DNA from: Caballeronia terrestris
GTDB taxonomy: Bacteria > Pseudomonadota > Gammaproteobacteria > Burkholderiales > Burkholderiaceae
DNA length: 64,000 bases
Direction: 5' to 3'
Assembly: GCF_001544515.1 (NCBI RefSeq)
Contig: NZ_FCOL02000015.1
Coordinates: forward strand, 62,001 to 126,000
A program made the position numbers and the translations under genes. This document shows, piece after piece, positions 8,417 through 16,204 of this stretch. The notes under the pieces are model-generated. The model was not told the DNA's origin and did not search any database. It was given only the letters and a program-made list of their open reading frames with translations. Every line of letters begins with the position of its first letter. Position 1 is the first letter of the stretch.

Positions 8417-9742
8417 ATGCAAGGAACGCTTTCACCGCACGCGGCCATATCCGTCGAAACGCTCGCACAGCAGCGGCGGCGAGCCATTATCGCCACCGTC
8501 CTCGGCAACGGCCTCGAATGGTTCGACTTCACCGTCTACAGCTTCTTCGCGGTGATAATCGCGAAGCTGTTCTTTCCGACCGGCAACGAACTCACGTCGC
8601 TGCTGCTCGCGGTGGCGACCTTCGGCGTCGGCTTCATCATGCGTCCGGTGGGCGGCATCGTGCTCGGCATCTATTCCGACAAGATCGGCCGCAAGGCAGC
8701 GCTTTCGCTCACCATCCTGCTGATGGCATTCGGCACGGCGATCATCGGACTGGCGCCTACGTATGAACAAATCGGCGTGGCGGCGCCGCTGCTGATCGTG
8801 GTCGCCCGGCTGCTGCAGGGATTTTCCGCCGGCGGCGAAATGGGCGGCGCAACCGCGTTCCTGACCGAGTATGCCCCGCCTGAAAAGCGCGCTTACTACT
8901 CGAGCTGGATTCAGGCGAGCATCGGCTTCGCGGTGCTGCTCGGCGCGGCGGTGGGCACGTTCGTCACGTCTTCGCTCGATACCGAATCGCTCAATCGCTG
9001 GGGCTGGCGCCTGCCGTTCCTGCTCGGCATCCTGATCGGACCAGTGGGCTACTACATTCGCAGCCGCATGGACGAAACGCCCGCGTACAGCGCGGTCTCC
9101 GAGGAAGCGAAGGCCAAGTCGCCGCTCAAGGAAGTGCTCGCCGATTTTCCGCGCGAAACCTTTGCCAGCTTTTCGATGGTGATCCTGTGGACCGTCTGCA
9201 CCTACGTGCTGCTCTTCTACATGCCGACGTATTCGGTGCGCACGCTGCATCTGCCGCAATCGACGGGCTTCATCGCCGGCATGATGGGCGGGCTCATGAT
9301 CATGTGTTTCTCGCCCGTGATCGGCAAACTCGCCGATACGTACGGCCGCCGCATCTTCCTTTCAGGCGCTGCGCTTGCGATCCTGCTGATCGCCTATCCG
9401 ATGTTCGCGTGGATCAACCATGCCCCCGGCCTCGGATCGCTGCTCGTGTTCCAGGCGGTCTTCGGCGTGCTGATCGCAGCCTACACGGGTCCGATTCTCG
9501 CCGCATTCTCCGAGCTGTTCCCGACCAAGGTGCTTTCGACCGGCCTCTCGGTCGCCTACAACTTCGCCGTGACGATCTTCGGCGGCTTTGCGCCGTTCTT
9601 CATTACGTGGCTCATCGCGCGAACCGGCAGCAACATGGCGCCCGCGTTCTACGTGATGATCGCCGCGGCCATCAGTCTTGCCGGCACGTTCTATGTGAAG
9701 GACGCGAAGCACATGAAGCGCACGTCAGCTTCGATTCGATAA
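8417..9742 (+). CDS. MFS transporter of the metabolite:H+ symporter (MHS) family
   Basis: The 441-residue protein has 12 predicted membrane spans and the MHS hallmarks: GNGLEWFDFTVYSFFA at the first helix, MRPVGGIVLGIYSDKIGRKAAL in loop 2-3, and RLLQGFSAGGEMGGA in helix 4. The family (ProP, KgtP, CitA) takes up zwitterions or organic acids with protons. The SD AAGGAACG lies just before the ATG. The amidohydrolase start follows 11 bp after its stop, with the SD AAGGA overlapping the stop codon, so the two are translationally close and probably form a transport-plus-hydrolysis unit. Confidence 0.9.
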   Translation: MQGTLSPHAAISVETLAQQRRRAIIATVLGNGLEWFDFTVYSFFAVIIAKLFFPTGNELTSLLLAVATFGVGFIMRPVGGIVLGIYSDKIGRKAALSLTILLMAFGTAIIGLAPTYEQIGVAAPLLIVVARLLQGFSAGGEMGGATAFLTEYAPPEKRAYYSSWIQASIGFAVLLGAAVGTFVTSSLDTESLNRWGWRLPFLLGILIGPVGYYIRSRMDETPAYSAVSEEAKAKSPLKEVLADFPRETFASFSMVILWTVCTYVLLFYMPTYSVRTLHLPQSTGFIAGMMGGLMIMCFSPVIGKLADTYGRRIFLSGAALAILLIAYPMFAWINHAPGLGSLLVFQAVFGVLIAAYTGPILAAFSELFPTKVLSTGLSVAYNFAVTIFGGFAPFFITWLIARTGSNMAPAFYVMIAAAISLAGTFYVKDAKHMKRTSASIR

Positions 9743-9753
9743 GGAACCATGCA

Positions 9754-10986
9754 ATGACCATCACCGTGATTCAGGGCGGCAACGTACTCGACCTCGTGCG
9801 AGGCGTCCTGCTCGATCATCATCATGTCGTGATCGAAGACGGCGTCATCGTCGAGGTAACGGATCGCAATGTCGATCTGCCGGGCGCGCGGGTCATCGAT
9901 GCGCGCGGCAAGACCGTGATGCCGGGTTTCATCGACTGCCACGTCCACGTGCTCGCGTCGAATGCGAATCTCGGCACGAACGCAGCGCAGCCGAACATCC
10001 TCGCCGCGATCCGCGCGCTGCCTATTCTCGACGCGATGCTCTCGCGCGGCTTCACGAGCGTGCGCGATGCGGGCGGCGCAGACTGGGCGTTAATGCAGGC
10101 CGTCGAAACCGGGCTCGTGCCGGGGCCGCGCATTTTCCCGTCAGGCAAAGCGCTTTCGCAGACGGGCGGTCACGGCGACTTCCGTCCGCGCGGCGATCTC
10201 CTCGAACCGTGCTCGTGCTGCTTCAGGGCCGGTGCGATAGCGCGCGTGGTCGATGGCGTCGATGCCGTGCGGCTCGCGGTGCGCGAAGAGATTCAGAAGG
10301 GCGCGACGCAGATCAAGATCATGGCCTCAGGCGGCGTGGCGTCGCCTACCGATCCCATCGCCAACACGCAGTACTCGGAGGATGAGATCCGCGCGATCGT
10401 TCAGGAGGCGGAAGCGGCCAACACGTATGTGATGGCGCATGCATACACGGGTCGCTCCATCGCGCGCGCCGTGCGTTGCGGCGTGCGCACGATCGAACAC
10501 GGCAACCTCGTCGACGAGGCCGCGGCGCAGGTCATGAAGGAACACGGAGCGTTCGTCGTGCCGACGCTCGTCACCTACGATGCGCTCGCGAAGCACGGCG
10601 CGCAATACGGCATGCCGCCGGATTCGATTGCGAAGGTCGCATCGGTGCAGCAGGCGGGGCGTGAGTCGCTGGAGATTTACGCGCGAGCAGGCGTGGCGAT
10701 GGGTTTCGGTTCGGACCTGCTCGGCGAGATGCACGCGTTTCAGTGCGGCGAGTTCAAGATCCGCGCCGATGTTCTCGGCAATCTCGAAGCGCTGCGCAGC
10801 GCGACGACAGTCGCGGCGGATATCGTCGATATGCGCGGCAAGCTGGGGACTATCGCAGTGGGTGCGATTGCCGATGTGCTCGTCGTCGACGGCAATCCGC
10901 TGGCCGATATCAATGTCGTTGCGGGACAAGGCGAACGCATCGAGTATGTGTTGCAGCGGGGTGAAGTGGTGAAGGCCAGCGCCTAA
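9754..10986 (+). CDS. Metal-dependent amidohydrolase (prolidase/imidazolonepropionase-like)
   Basis: The 410-residue protein is a complete amidohydrolase: metal ligands H63 and H65 in GFIDCHVHV, the bridging lysine K188 in QIKIMASGG, H228 in MAHAYTG, H248 in IEHGN and D320 in GFGSD. The arrangement fits the subgroup with Lys and a binuclear centre that includes Xaa-Pro dipeptidases and aryldialkylphosphatase-like enzymes. A cysteine cluster (PCSCC, 151-155) is unusual near the active-site face. It is paired with the MHS carrier, so it likely hydrolyses an imported small amide or N-acyl amino acid in the cytoplasm. The substrate is not known. Confidence 0.87.
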   Translation: MTITVIQGGNVLDLVRGVLLDHHHVVIEDGVIVEVTDRNVDLPGARVIDARGKTVMPGFIDCHVHVLASNANLGTNAAQPNILAAIRALPILDAMLSRGFTSVRDAGGADWALMQAVETGLVPGPRIFPSGKALSQTGGHGDFRPRGDLLEPCSCCFRAGAIARVVDGVDAVRLAVREEIQKGATQIKIMASGGVASPTDPIANTQYSEDEIRAIVQEAEAANTYVMAHAYTGRSIARAVRCGVRTIEHGNLVDEAAAQVMKEHGAFVVPTLVTYDALAKHGAQYGMPPDSIAKVASVQQAGRESLEIYARAGVAMGFGSDLLGEMHAFQCGEFKIRADVLGNLEALRSATTVAADIVDMRGKLGTIAVGAIADVLVVDGNPLADINVVAGQGERIEYVLQRGEVVKASA

Positions 10987-10990
10987 AGAG

Positions 10991-11022
10991 AAAAGGCGGT
11001 GCCGTCGAAAGCACCGCCCGTT
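10991..11022. terminator. Rho-independent terminator between convergent operons
   Basis: GGCGGTGC (10995-11002) and GCACCGCC (11011-11018) form a perfect 8-bp stem with an 8-nt loop. On the minus strand the stem is followed by TTTTCTCTTT, a good terminator for the transketolase operon. On the plus strand it is followed by CGTTTGG, which would weakly stop the amidohydrolase transcript. Confidence 0.8.
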
Positions 11023-11026
11023 TGGC

Positions 11027-12031
11027 TTAACCGAGCCAACCCTTGATCGTCGTCGCCATCACATTGGTCGAGATGCCATAGCGATCATGCAAGGTCGGCA
11101 GCGCGCCCGCTGCGAGGAACTCATCGGGCAACGCGATCTGCCGATACATCGGCGTGACGCCAGCCGTGAGCAGCGTCGTCGCGACGGCTTCGCCGAGACC
11201 GCCGATCGTCGAGTGGTTCTCGGCGACCACCACCAGGCGTCCCGTGCGTTTGGCTTCGCGCAGGATCGTCTCCGTGTCGAGCGGCTTGATGGTCGGTACG
11301 TGCAGCACGCCCACGCCGACGTTGTCCGCTTCCAGCGCCTTCGCCACTTCCAGTGCACGCATCGTCATGATGCCCGACGCAATGATCAGCACTTCAGTGC
11401 CGTCGCGCAGCAGTTTCGCCTTGCCGAGTTCGAACTTGTAGTCGTATTCGTCGAGCACGGCGGGGACGTTGCCGCGCAAGAGGCGCGCATACACCGGCCC
11501 CTTGTGCGCGGAGATCGCGGCGACCATCTGCTCGGTATCGAGCGCATCGCATGGGTCGATCACGGTCATGTTCGGCATCGCGCGCATCAGGGCAAGATCT
11601 TCCGCTGCCTGGTGGCTCGGACCATAACCCGTAGTCAGGCCGGGCAAAGCGCAGACGATCTTCACATCGAGATTATCTTCAGCGATCGCCTGATGCATGA
11701 AGTCATACGCGCGGCGAGTTGCAAACACGGCATACGTCGTCACGAACGGCTGCGCGCCTTCGTGTGCAAGACCCGCAGCCGCGCCCATCAGCAGTTGCTC
11801 GGCCATGCCCATCTGATAGTAGCGTTCAGGAAATTCCTTTGCGAAAAGATGCAGGTCGGTGTACTTGCCCAGATCGGCGGTCATGCCGACCACGTTCGTC
11901 TTTTCGCGGGCGAGTTGCACCAGCGCATGACCGAACGGAGCGGAACGCGTGACCTGTCCCTCGCCCGCGATCGATGCAATCATCGCGGAGGTCTTCAGAC
12001 GCGGCTTCTTGGTGATGGTGGTATCGCTCAT
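11027..12031 (-). CDS. Transketolase-like protein, C-terminal subunit
   Basis: The 334-residue protein covers the pyrimidine-binding and C-terminal domains of transketolase/DXS-type enzymes (from about residue 30: FGHALVQLAREKTNVVGMTADLG; MGMAEQLLMGAAAGLAHEG carries the glutamate that activates thiamine diphosphate). It must pair with the N-terminal subunit encoded immediately upstream. The two genes overlap by 4 bp (ATGA), a sign of translational coupling and equal production. ATG 12031 has SD GGGAGA 7 bp upstream. Split transketolases of this type are common in sugar- and polyol-degradation clusters, and their acceptor and donor sugars vary. Confidence 0.9.
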   Translation of the reverse strand: MSDTTITKKPRLKTSAMIASIAGEGQVTRSAPFGHALVQLAREKTNVVGMTADLGKYTDLHLFAKEFPERYYQMGMAEQLLMGAAAGLAHEGAQPFVTTYAVFATRRAYDFMHQAIAEDNLDVKIVCALPGLTTGYGPSHQAAEDLALMRAMPNMTVIDPCDALDTEQMVAAISAHKGPVYARLLRGNVPAVLDEYDYKFELGKAKLLRDGTEVLIIASGIMTMRALEVAKALEADNVGVGVLHVPTIKPLDTETILREAKRTGRLVVVAENHSTIGGLGEAVATTLLTAGVTPMYRQIALPDEFLAAGALPTLHDRYGISTNVMATTIKGWLG

Positions 12032-12867
12032 GCTTGTCTCCCTGCTTCGAGTGCGGCGAGCGCCAGTTGCCATTCGTGGGCATCGACGCGGATAAAGTGG
12101 TTCTTCTCACGTTCTTCGAGGAACGGCACGCCGCAACCCATACGCGTATCGCAGACGATGATGCGCGGCTGCGGCTTCGGATGATTGCGTGCGTTGTCGA
12201 AGGCGGCCTTCACGGCATCGATGTCGTTGCCGACCACGCGTTGCGTGTACCAGCCGAACGCTTCGAGCTTTTCGACGAGCGGCTCGAACTGCATGATCTG
12301 CGTCGAAGGTCCGTCGGCCTGCTGGTTGTTCACGTCGACGATGGCGATCAGGTTGTCGAGCTTCCAGTGCGCCGCCGACATGATCCCTTCCCAGATCGCG
12401 CCTTCATCGAGTTCGCCGTCGGAGAAGAGCGTGTAGACGAATGCGTCAGAGCCTTTGCGCTTGAGTCCGAGACAGCGGCCCACTGCAATCGTGAGGCCGT
12501 GCCCAAGCGAGCCGCCCGACATCTCCATGCCTGGCGTGTAGCTCGCCATCCCGGACATCGGCAAGCGGCTGTCATCGCTGCCGTAGGTTTCGAGTTCCTC
12601 GGCGGGCAGGATGCCGGCTTCGAGCAGCGCCGCATACAACGCGATCGCGTAATGGCCGTTGGAAAGCAGGAAGCGGTCGCGGCCTTCCCAGTGCGGGTCC
12701 GCGGGCTGGTAGCGCATCGCGCCGAAGTACGCGACGGCAAGCACGTCGGCGATATCGAGCGCCTGACCGATGTAGCCCTGCCCCTGCACTTCGCCCATCA
12801 AGAGGGCGTTCCTGCGAATCCGATAGGCGCGCTCGGCGAGCGGCACCGCAGATGAGGGAGTGTTCAT
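12028..12867 (-). CDS. Transketolase-like protein, N-terminal subunit
   Basis: The 279-residue protein is the thiamine-diphosphate/metal-binding half of a split transketolase. The ThDP motif runs from SDGELDEG (149-156) to DVNNQQ (178-183), and residues RFLLSNGHYAIALYAALLEAG and SGGSLGHGL match conserved cofactor and substrate loops. Its stop codon overlaps the start of the C-terminal subunit. SD AAGGAGACAAC precedes the ATG. It lies downstream of an MFS carrier and an SDR in one operon, so it probably processes a ketose or its phosphate made from the imported compound. No sugar kinase is present in the operon. Confidence 0.9.
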   Translation of the reverse strand: MNTPSSAVPLAERAYRIRRNALLMGEVQGQGYIGQALDIADVLAVAYFGAMRYQPADPHWEGRDRFLLSNGHYAIALYAALLEAGILPAEELETYGSDDSRLPMSGMASYTPGMEMSGGSLGHGLTIAVGRCLGLKRKGSDAFVYTLFSDGELDEGAIWEGIMSAAHWKLDNLIAIVDVNNQQADGPSTQIMQFEPLVEKLEAFGWYTQRVVGNDIDAVKAAFDNARNHPKPQPRIIVCDTRMGCGVPFLEEREKNHFIRVDAHEWQLALAALEAGRQA

Positions 12868-12891
12868 GTTGTCTCCTTGAATTGACGTTGA

Positions 12892-14220
12892 TTAGCGATT
12901 GACGGATTTCGCCGGCACGAGGAAAACAAGCCCTGCCCCCAGCACGATGGCAACAGAGATGAAGATCAGCCCGGCCGTCGACTTGCCGGTGAAGTCGTTG
13001 AGCCACCCGACGATGGCCGGTGAGAAGAAGCCAGCAAGATTGGCGAAGCAGTTCACTGCGGCGATCCCTGCTGCGGCCGACATGCCGCCCAGCAACGCGG
13101 TCGGCAGCGACCAAAACTGCGACGATGAAGCGAGGATGCCCGCCGCAGCCACGCTGACACACACGAGCGACGCACCGACTCCACCGAGCATCGGAAGCGT
13201 GGCGAAGCCTGCTGCGGCGACGAGCATCGGGATCGCCAGATGCAGGCGGCGTTCACGATGACGGTCCGCGCTTGCACCGACGAGCGGCAACGCGATGATG
13301 GCGCACAGGTAAGGAATCGCGGTGAAGATGCCCACCCAAAGCGGATCGGCGACGCCTGACTTGCGGATGATCGTCGGCAGCCAGAACGTGAGGCCGTATT
13401 GACCGAGCACGACGCAGAAGTAGATCGAAGCCATCAGCCACAGACGACGATCGCCGATGAACGAACCGATCGAAACGTGCGACACCTTGTGTGCATTGTC
13501 GTTGGCGACGTTGCGGGCGAGGAGTGCTTTCTCGGCGTCTGTGAGCCACTTCGCGGAAGCGATGCCGTTGTCGAGATAGAACAGAATCGCGACACCGAGC
13601 ACGAGCGAAGGCAGCGCTTCGAGAACGAACAGCCACTTCCAGCCCGACAAGCCGTGCACGCCCTGGAACGCGTGCATGATGTAACCCGACAACGGTCCAC
13701 CGATCATGCCCGCAAGCGGAATCGCCATGAAGAAGAGCGAGAGCGCCTTGGCGCGCCGTGCCGCGGGGAACCAGTACGTCAGGTAGAGAATGACGCCCGG
13801 TGCGAATCCCGCTTCGGCTACGCCCAGAAGAAAGCGCAGCACATAGAACGTAGTGGGAGTCTGGACGAAGGCGAAGCACGCTGAAATGACCGCCCACGTC
13901 AGCATGATGCGAGCGAGCCAGTTGCGCGCGCCGACTTTGTGAAGCAGCAGGTTGCTCGGCACCTCGAAGATGAAATAACCGAGAAAGAAGATACCGGCGC
14001 CGATGCCGTAGATGGTTTCGCTGAAGCGCAAGTCGCTGAGCATCTGCAACTTCGCAAAGCCCACGTTCACGCGATCCAAATAGGCGCCGAGATAGCACAG
14101 CATCAGGAACGGGATCAGGCGCCGCCCGACCTTTGCGTAGGTTTTAGATTCGAAGCTCGCCGAATCGGCGTGCGTCATCATCTCGGCCGTCGCGGACGGC
14201 GCGTGAGTTTTCGTTTTCAT
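12892..14220 (-). CDS. MFS transporter, anion:cation symporter (ACS) family
   Basis: The 442-residue carrier has 12 predicted spans with the ACS signatures LIPFLMLCYLGAYLDRVNVGFA (first span) and ARIMLTWAVISACFAFVQTP region, the FEVPSNLLLHKVGAR loop and a central KWLTDAEK linker. ACS members import organic anions such as sugar acids, phthalate or tartrate. SD GGAGACAAAGC precedes the ATG. It sits between the SDR gene and the split transketolase, 24 bp before the latter, so it is the likely uptake system of this pathway. Confidence 0.9.
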   Translation of the reverse strand: MKTKTHAPSATAEMMTHADSASFESKTYAKVGRRLIPFLMLCYLGAYLDRVNVGFAKLQMLSDLRFSETIYGIGAGIFFLGYFIFEVPSNLLLHKVGARNWLARIMLTWAVISACFAFVQTPTTFYVLRFLLGVAEAGFAPGVILYLTYWFPAARRAKALSLFFMAIPLAGMIGGPLSGYIMHAFQGVHGLSGWKWLFVLEALPSLVLGVAILFYLDNGIASAKWLTDAEKALLARNVANDNAHKVSHVSIGSFIGDRRLWLMASIYFCVVLGQYGLTFWLPTIIRKSGVADPLWVGIFTAIPYLCAIIALPLVGASADRHRERRLHLAIPMLVAAAGFATLPMLGGVGASLVCVSVAAAGILASSSQFWSLPTALLGGMSAAAGIAAVNCFANLAGFFSPAIVGWLNDFTGKSTAGLIFISVAIVLGAGLVFLVPAKSVNR

Positions 14221-14245
14221 GCTTTGTCTCCTGTCGACCAGAGTT

Positions 14246-14343
14246 GGCGCTTTAGCGCCTTACTTTGGTCCCATGCTGATTTATCGCAACCATGTTGCCC
14301 CGGATGTTTGTCCGGGTGCATATAGCGTTCCGCTGCGGAACGC
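14246..14343. repeat. Three successive inverted repeats in the SDR-MFS intercistronic gap
   Basis: Within 98 bp are GGCGCT/AGCGCC (14246-14259), CCCGGA/TCCGGG (14299-14316) and GCGTTCCG/CGGAACGC (14325-14343, 8-bp stem, 3-nt loop). The gap separates two genes of the same operon that are otherwise tightly packed. The hairpins may stabilise or process the mRNA, or partly end transcription after the SDR gene. None is followed by a long T-run. Confidence 0.6.
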
Positions 14344-14356
14344 GACGAAAGACACC

Positions 14357-15106
14357 TCAGTGAATCAGCATCCCGCCATTGACGTCGAGCGTAATACCCG
14401 TGAGATATGTCGACAGGTCGCTCGTGAGGAACAGGCATGCGTTCGCGACGTCGTTCGCGTCGCCGAGGCGGCCAAGCGGAATGCCCTTGATGATGTCGGT
14501 GCGCATCTCCGGCGTGAGCTTGTCGCCGGTGATGTCGGTCTGGATGAGGCCCGGTGTGATCGAGTTGACGCGGATGCTGTCCGCGCCGAGTTCACGCGCC
14601 ATCGCACGGGCGAGGCCGAGCACGCCCGCCTTCGCGGCGCTGTAGTGCGGGCCGCCGAAGATACCGCCGCCGCGTTGCGCGGAAACCGACGACATGCACA
14701 CGATGCTCCCGCTCTTTTGCTCGCGCATCTGCGGGATGATCGCTTGCGACATGTAGAGCGTGCCGCGCAGGTTCACGTCGACGACGGCATCGAAGTTGGC
14801 CGCTTCGATGTCCATCGTCTTGAGCGGCTGCGTGATGCCGGCGTTGTTGATGAGCGCGTCGATGCGACCGTATTTTTCGAGCACGGCGGTCGCTGCCGCA
14901 ATGCAGGCCTTCTTGTCGGTCACATCGCAGGCGAGGCCCAGGTGGCCTTCGCCGAGATCGCTTGCCGCGCTCTCTGCATCTTCGAGTCGCAGGTCGAGGA
15001 TCACGACGCGTGCGCCCTGTGCGGCCAGCGCCTTCGCGGTCGCCTTGCCGATGCCGCGCGGCGATGCTGCGCCGGTTACGAGTACCACTTTGCTGTCGAG
15101 CAACAT
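14357..15106 (-). CDS. Short-chain dehydrogenase/reductase (classical SDR)
   Basis: The 249-residue enzyme has the cofactor loop TGAASPRGIG (11-20), NNAG (87-90) and the catalytic S140, Y155 and K159 (PHYSAAKAG). D38 in VVILDLR suggests preference for NAD(H). Start ATG 15106 is set by SD GGAGACAAC. Classical SDRs oxidise or reduce secondary alcohols of sugars and polyols. As first gene of the SDR-MFS-transketolase set it probably oxidises the imported polyol or sugar acid to a keto compound for the transketolase. It is FabG-like in sequence, but the context argues against fatty-acid synthesis. Confidence 0.88.
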   Translation of the reverse strand: MLLDSKVVLVTGAASPRGIGKATAKALAAQGARVVILDLRLEDAESAASDLGEGHLGLACDVTDKKACIAAATAVLEKYGRIDALINNAGITQPLKTMDIEAANFDAVVDVNLRGTLYMSQAIIPQMREQKSGSIVCMSSVSAQRGGGIFGGPHYSAAKAGVLGLARAMARELGADSIRVNSITPGLIQTDITGDKLTPEMRTDIIKGIPLGRLGDANDVANACLFLTSDLSTYLTGITLDVNGGMLIH

Positions 15107-15217
15107 GTTGTCTCCATTGATCGTTGGGTTGGTGTAGGCGCAGTTTCGGCGCAAGCACCAACGCGATCAACGCAGATTGGCTCAGCTATCGTTGAAAAAT
15201 TTTCAGGTATCGGCGGA

Positions 15218-16123
15218 TCATCGGGCCTGATGTGGCGTCGCGCCGCGCGCGACCTGGTTCTCGGCCCATGCAAGGAACCGGGCGACACGCGGCAGATCCG
15301 CGTTCTGGGAAGGGTAAACGAGGTGATGCGCGCCGACCTCCACAGCAAAGCTGCGATCGAAGACCGGCACGAGCGAACCGCGTTCGAGATGGACCGATGC
15401 GAGCATCGTGCTTTCGAGCGCGATGCCGTGACCGAGCGCCGCCGCTTCGAGCGACATGTACGAGCGGTCGAAGGAGAAATCGAACGCCTTGCGCGTCACC
15501 GCGACGCCGAACTTGCCGAACCATTGCTGCCACTGCACGAGCGGCGTTTCAGAGAAGATCAGGCGCCGCTCGAGCAGGTCGTCGGGCTTGTTCACGGGAA
15601 AGCGTTCGAGATAATCCCTGGACGCGAGCGGCGCGACGAACTCGTTGCGCAGCGTCTTCACGTGAACATCGGTCCAGTGCGCGTAGCCGTGGCGGATATC
15701 GACGTCGTAATAGCCCGACGTGAACGACACATCCTCATACGAGCACGCGAGGTTCAGCTGGATATCGCCGTTGGCTTCCTGAAACGACGCGAGCCGCGGC
15801 AGCAGCCACATCAGGCCGAAGCTCGGGCTCGAATGAATGCGCAGGATTTCGACGCCCGTTTGCGATGATGCGCGCTCCGTCGCGCGGCTGAGATCGGCGA
15901 GCGAGCCGGTGACATCGGCGAGATATTGCTGGCCTGTGGGGGTCAGGACGAGACCGCGTCCGAGTCGCGTGAACAAGGCGCGGCCGACCGCTGATTCGAG
16001 ATTCGCAATCTGATGGCTGACAGCGGAGGGCGTGAGGCCAAGCTCGTCGGCCGCCCGGTTGACGCTCTTCGTGCGCGCGACACTTTCGAATGCGATGATG
16101 GCTTTGAGCGGTGGAATGCGCAT
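15218..16123 (-). CDS. LysR-family transcriptional regulator (GcvA-like)
   Basis: The 301-residue protein starts MRIPPLKAIIAFESVARTKS and has the LysR helix-turn-helix (RAADELGLTPSAVSHQIANL) and an effector domain from about residue 90. It is encoded on the same strand as, and 111 bp upstream of, the SDR gene. It is therefore the likely regulator of the SDR-MFS-transketolase operon, whose promoter would lie in the 111-bp gap. The ligand is unknown. Confidence 0.88.
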   Translation of the reverse strand: MRIPPLKAIIAFESVARTKSVNRAADELGLTPSAVSHQIANLESAVGRALFTRLGRGLVLTPTGQQYLADVTGSLADLSRATERASSQTGVEILRIHSSPSFGLMWLLPRLASFQEANGDIQLNLACSYEDVSFTSGYYDVDIRHGYAHWTDVHVKTLRNEFVAPLASRDYLERFPVNKPDDLLERRLIFSETPLVQWQQWFGKFGVAVTRKAFDFSFDRSYMSLEAAALGHGIALESTMLASVHLERGSLVPVFDRSFAVEVGAHHLVYPSQNADLPRVARFLAWAENQVARGATPHQAR

Positions 16124-16204
16124 TGTCGTTCAACACCTGGTTCGCAAGAGTGGCCGGCTGGCGGGCTTCGAACGCTAGTGTATCGCTGCATGCGCATTCA
16201 TCGC

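Noticed and set aside
14219..15868. Open frame of about 550 codons on the plus strand across the SDR and LysR genes
   Set aside because: It is antisense to two genes with complete catalytic and DNA-binding motifs and encodes an Arg-rich sequence with no recognised domain.
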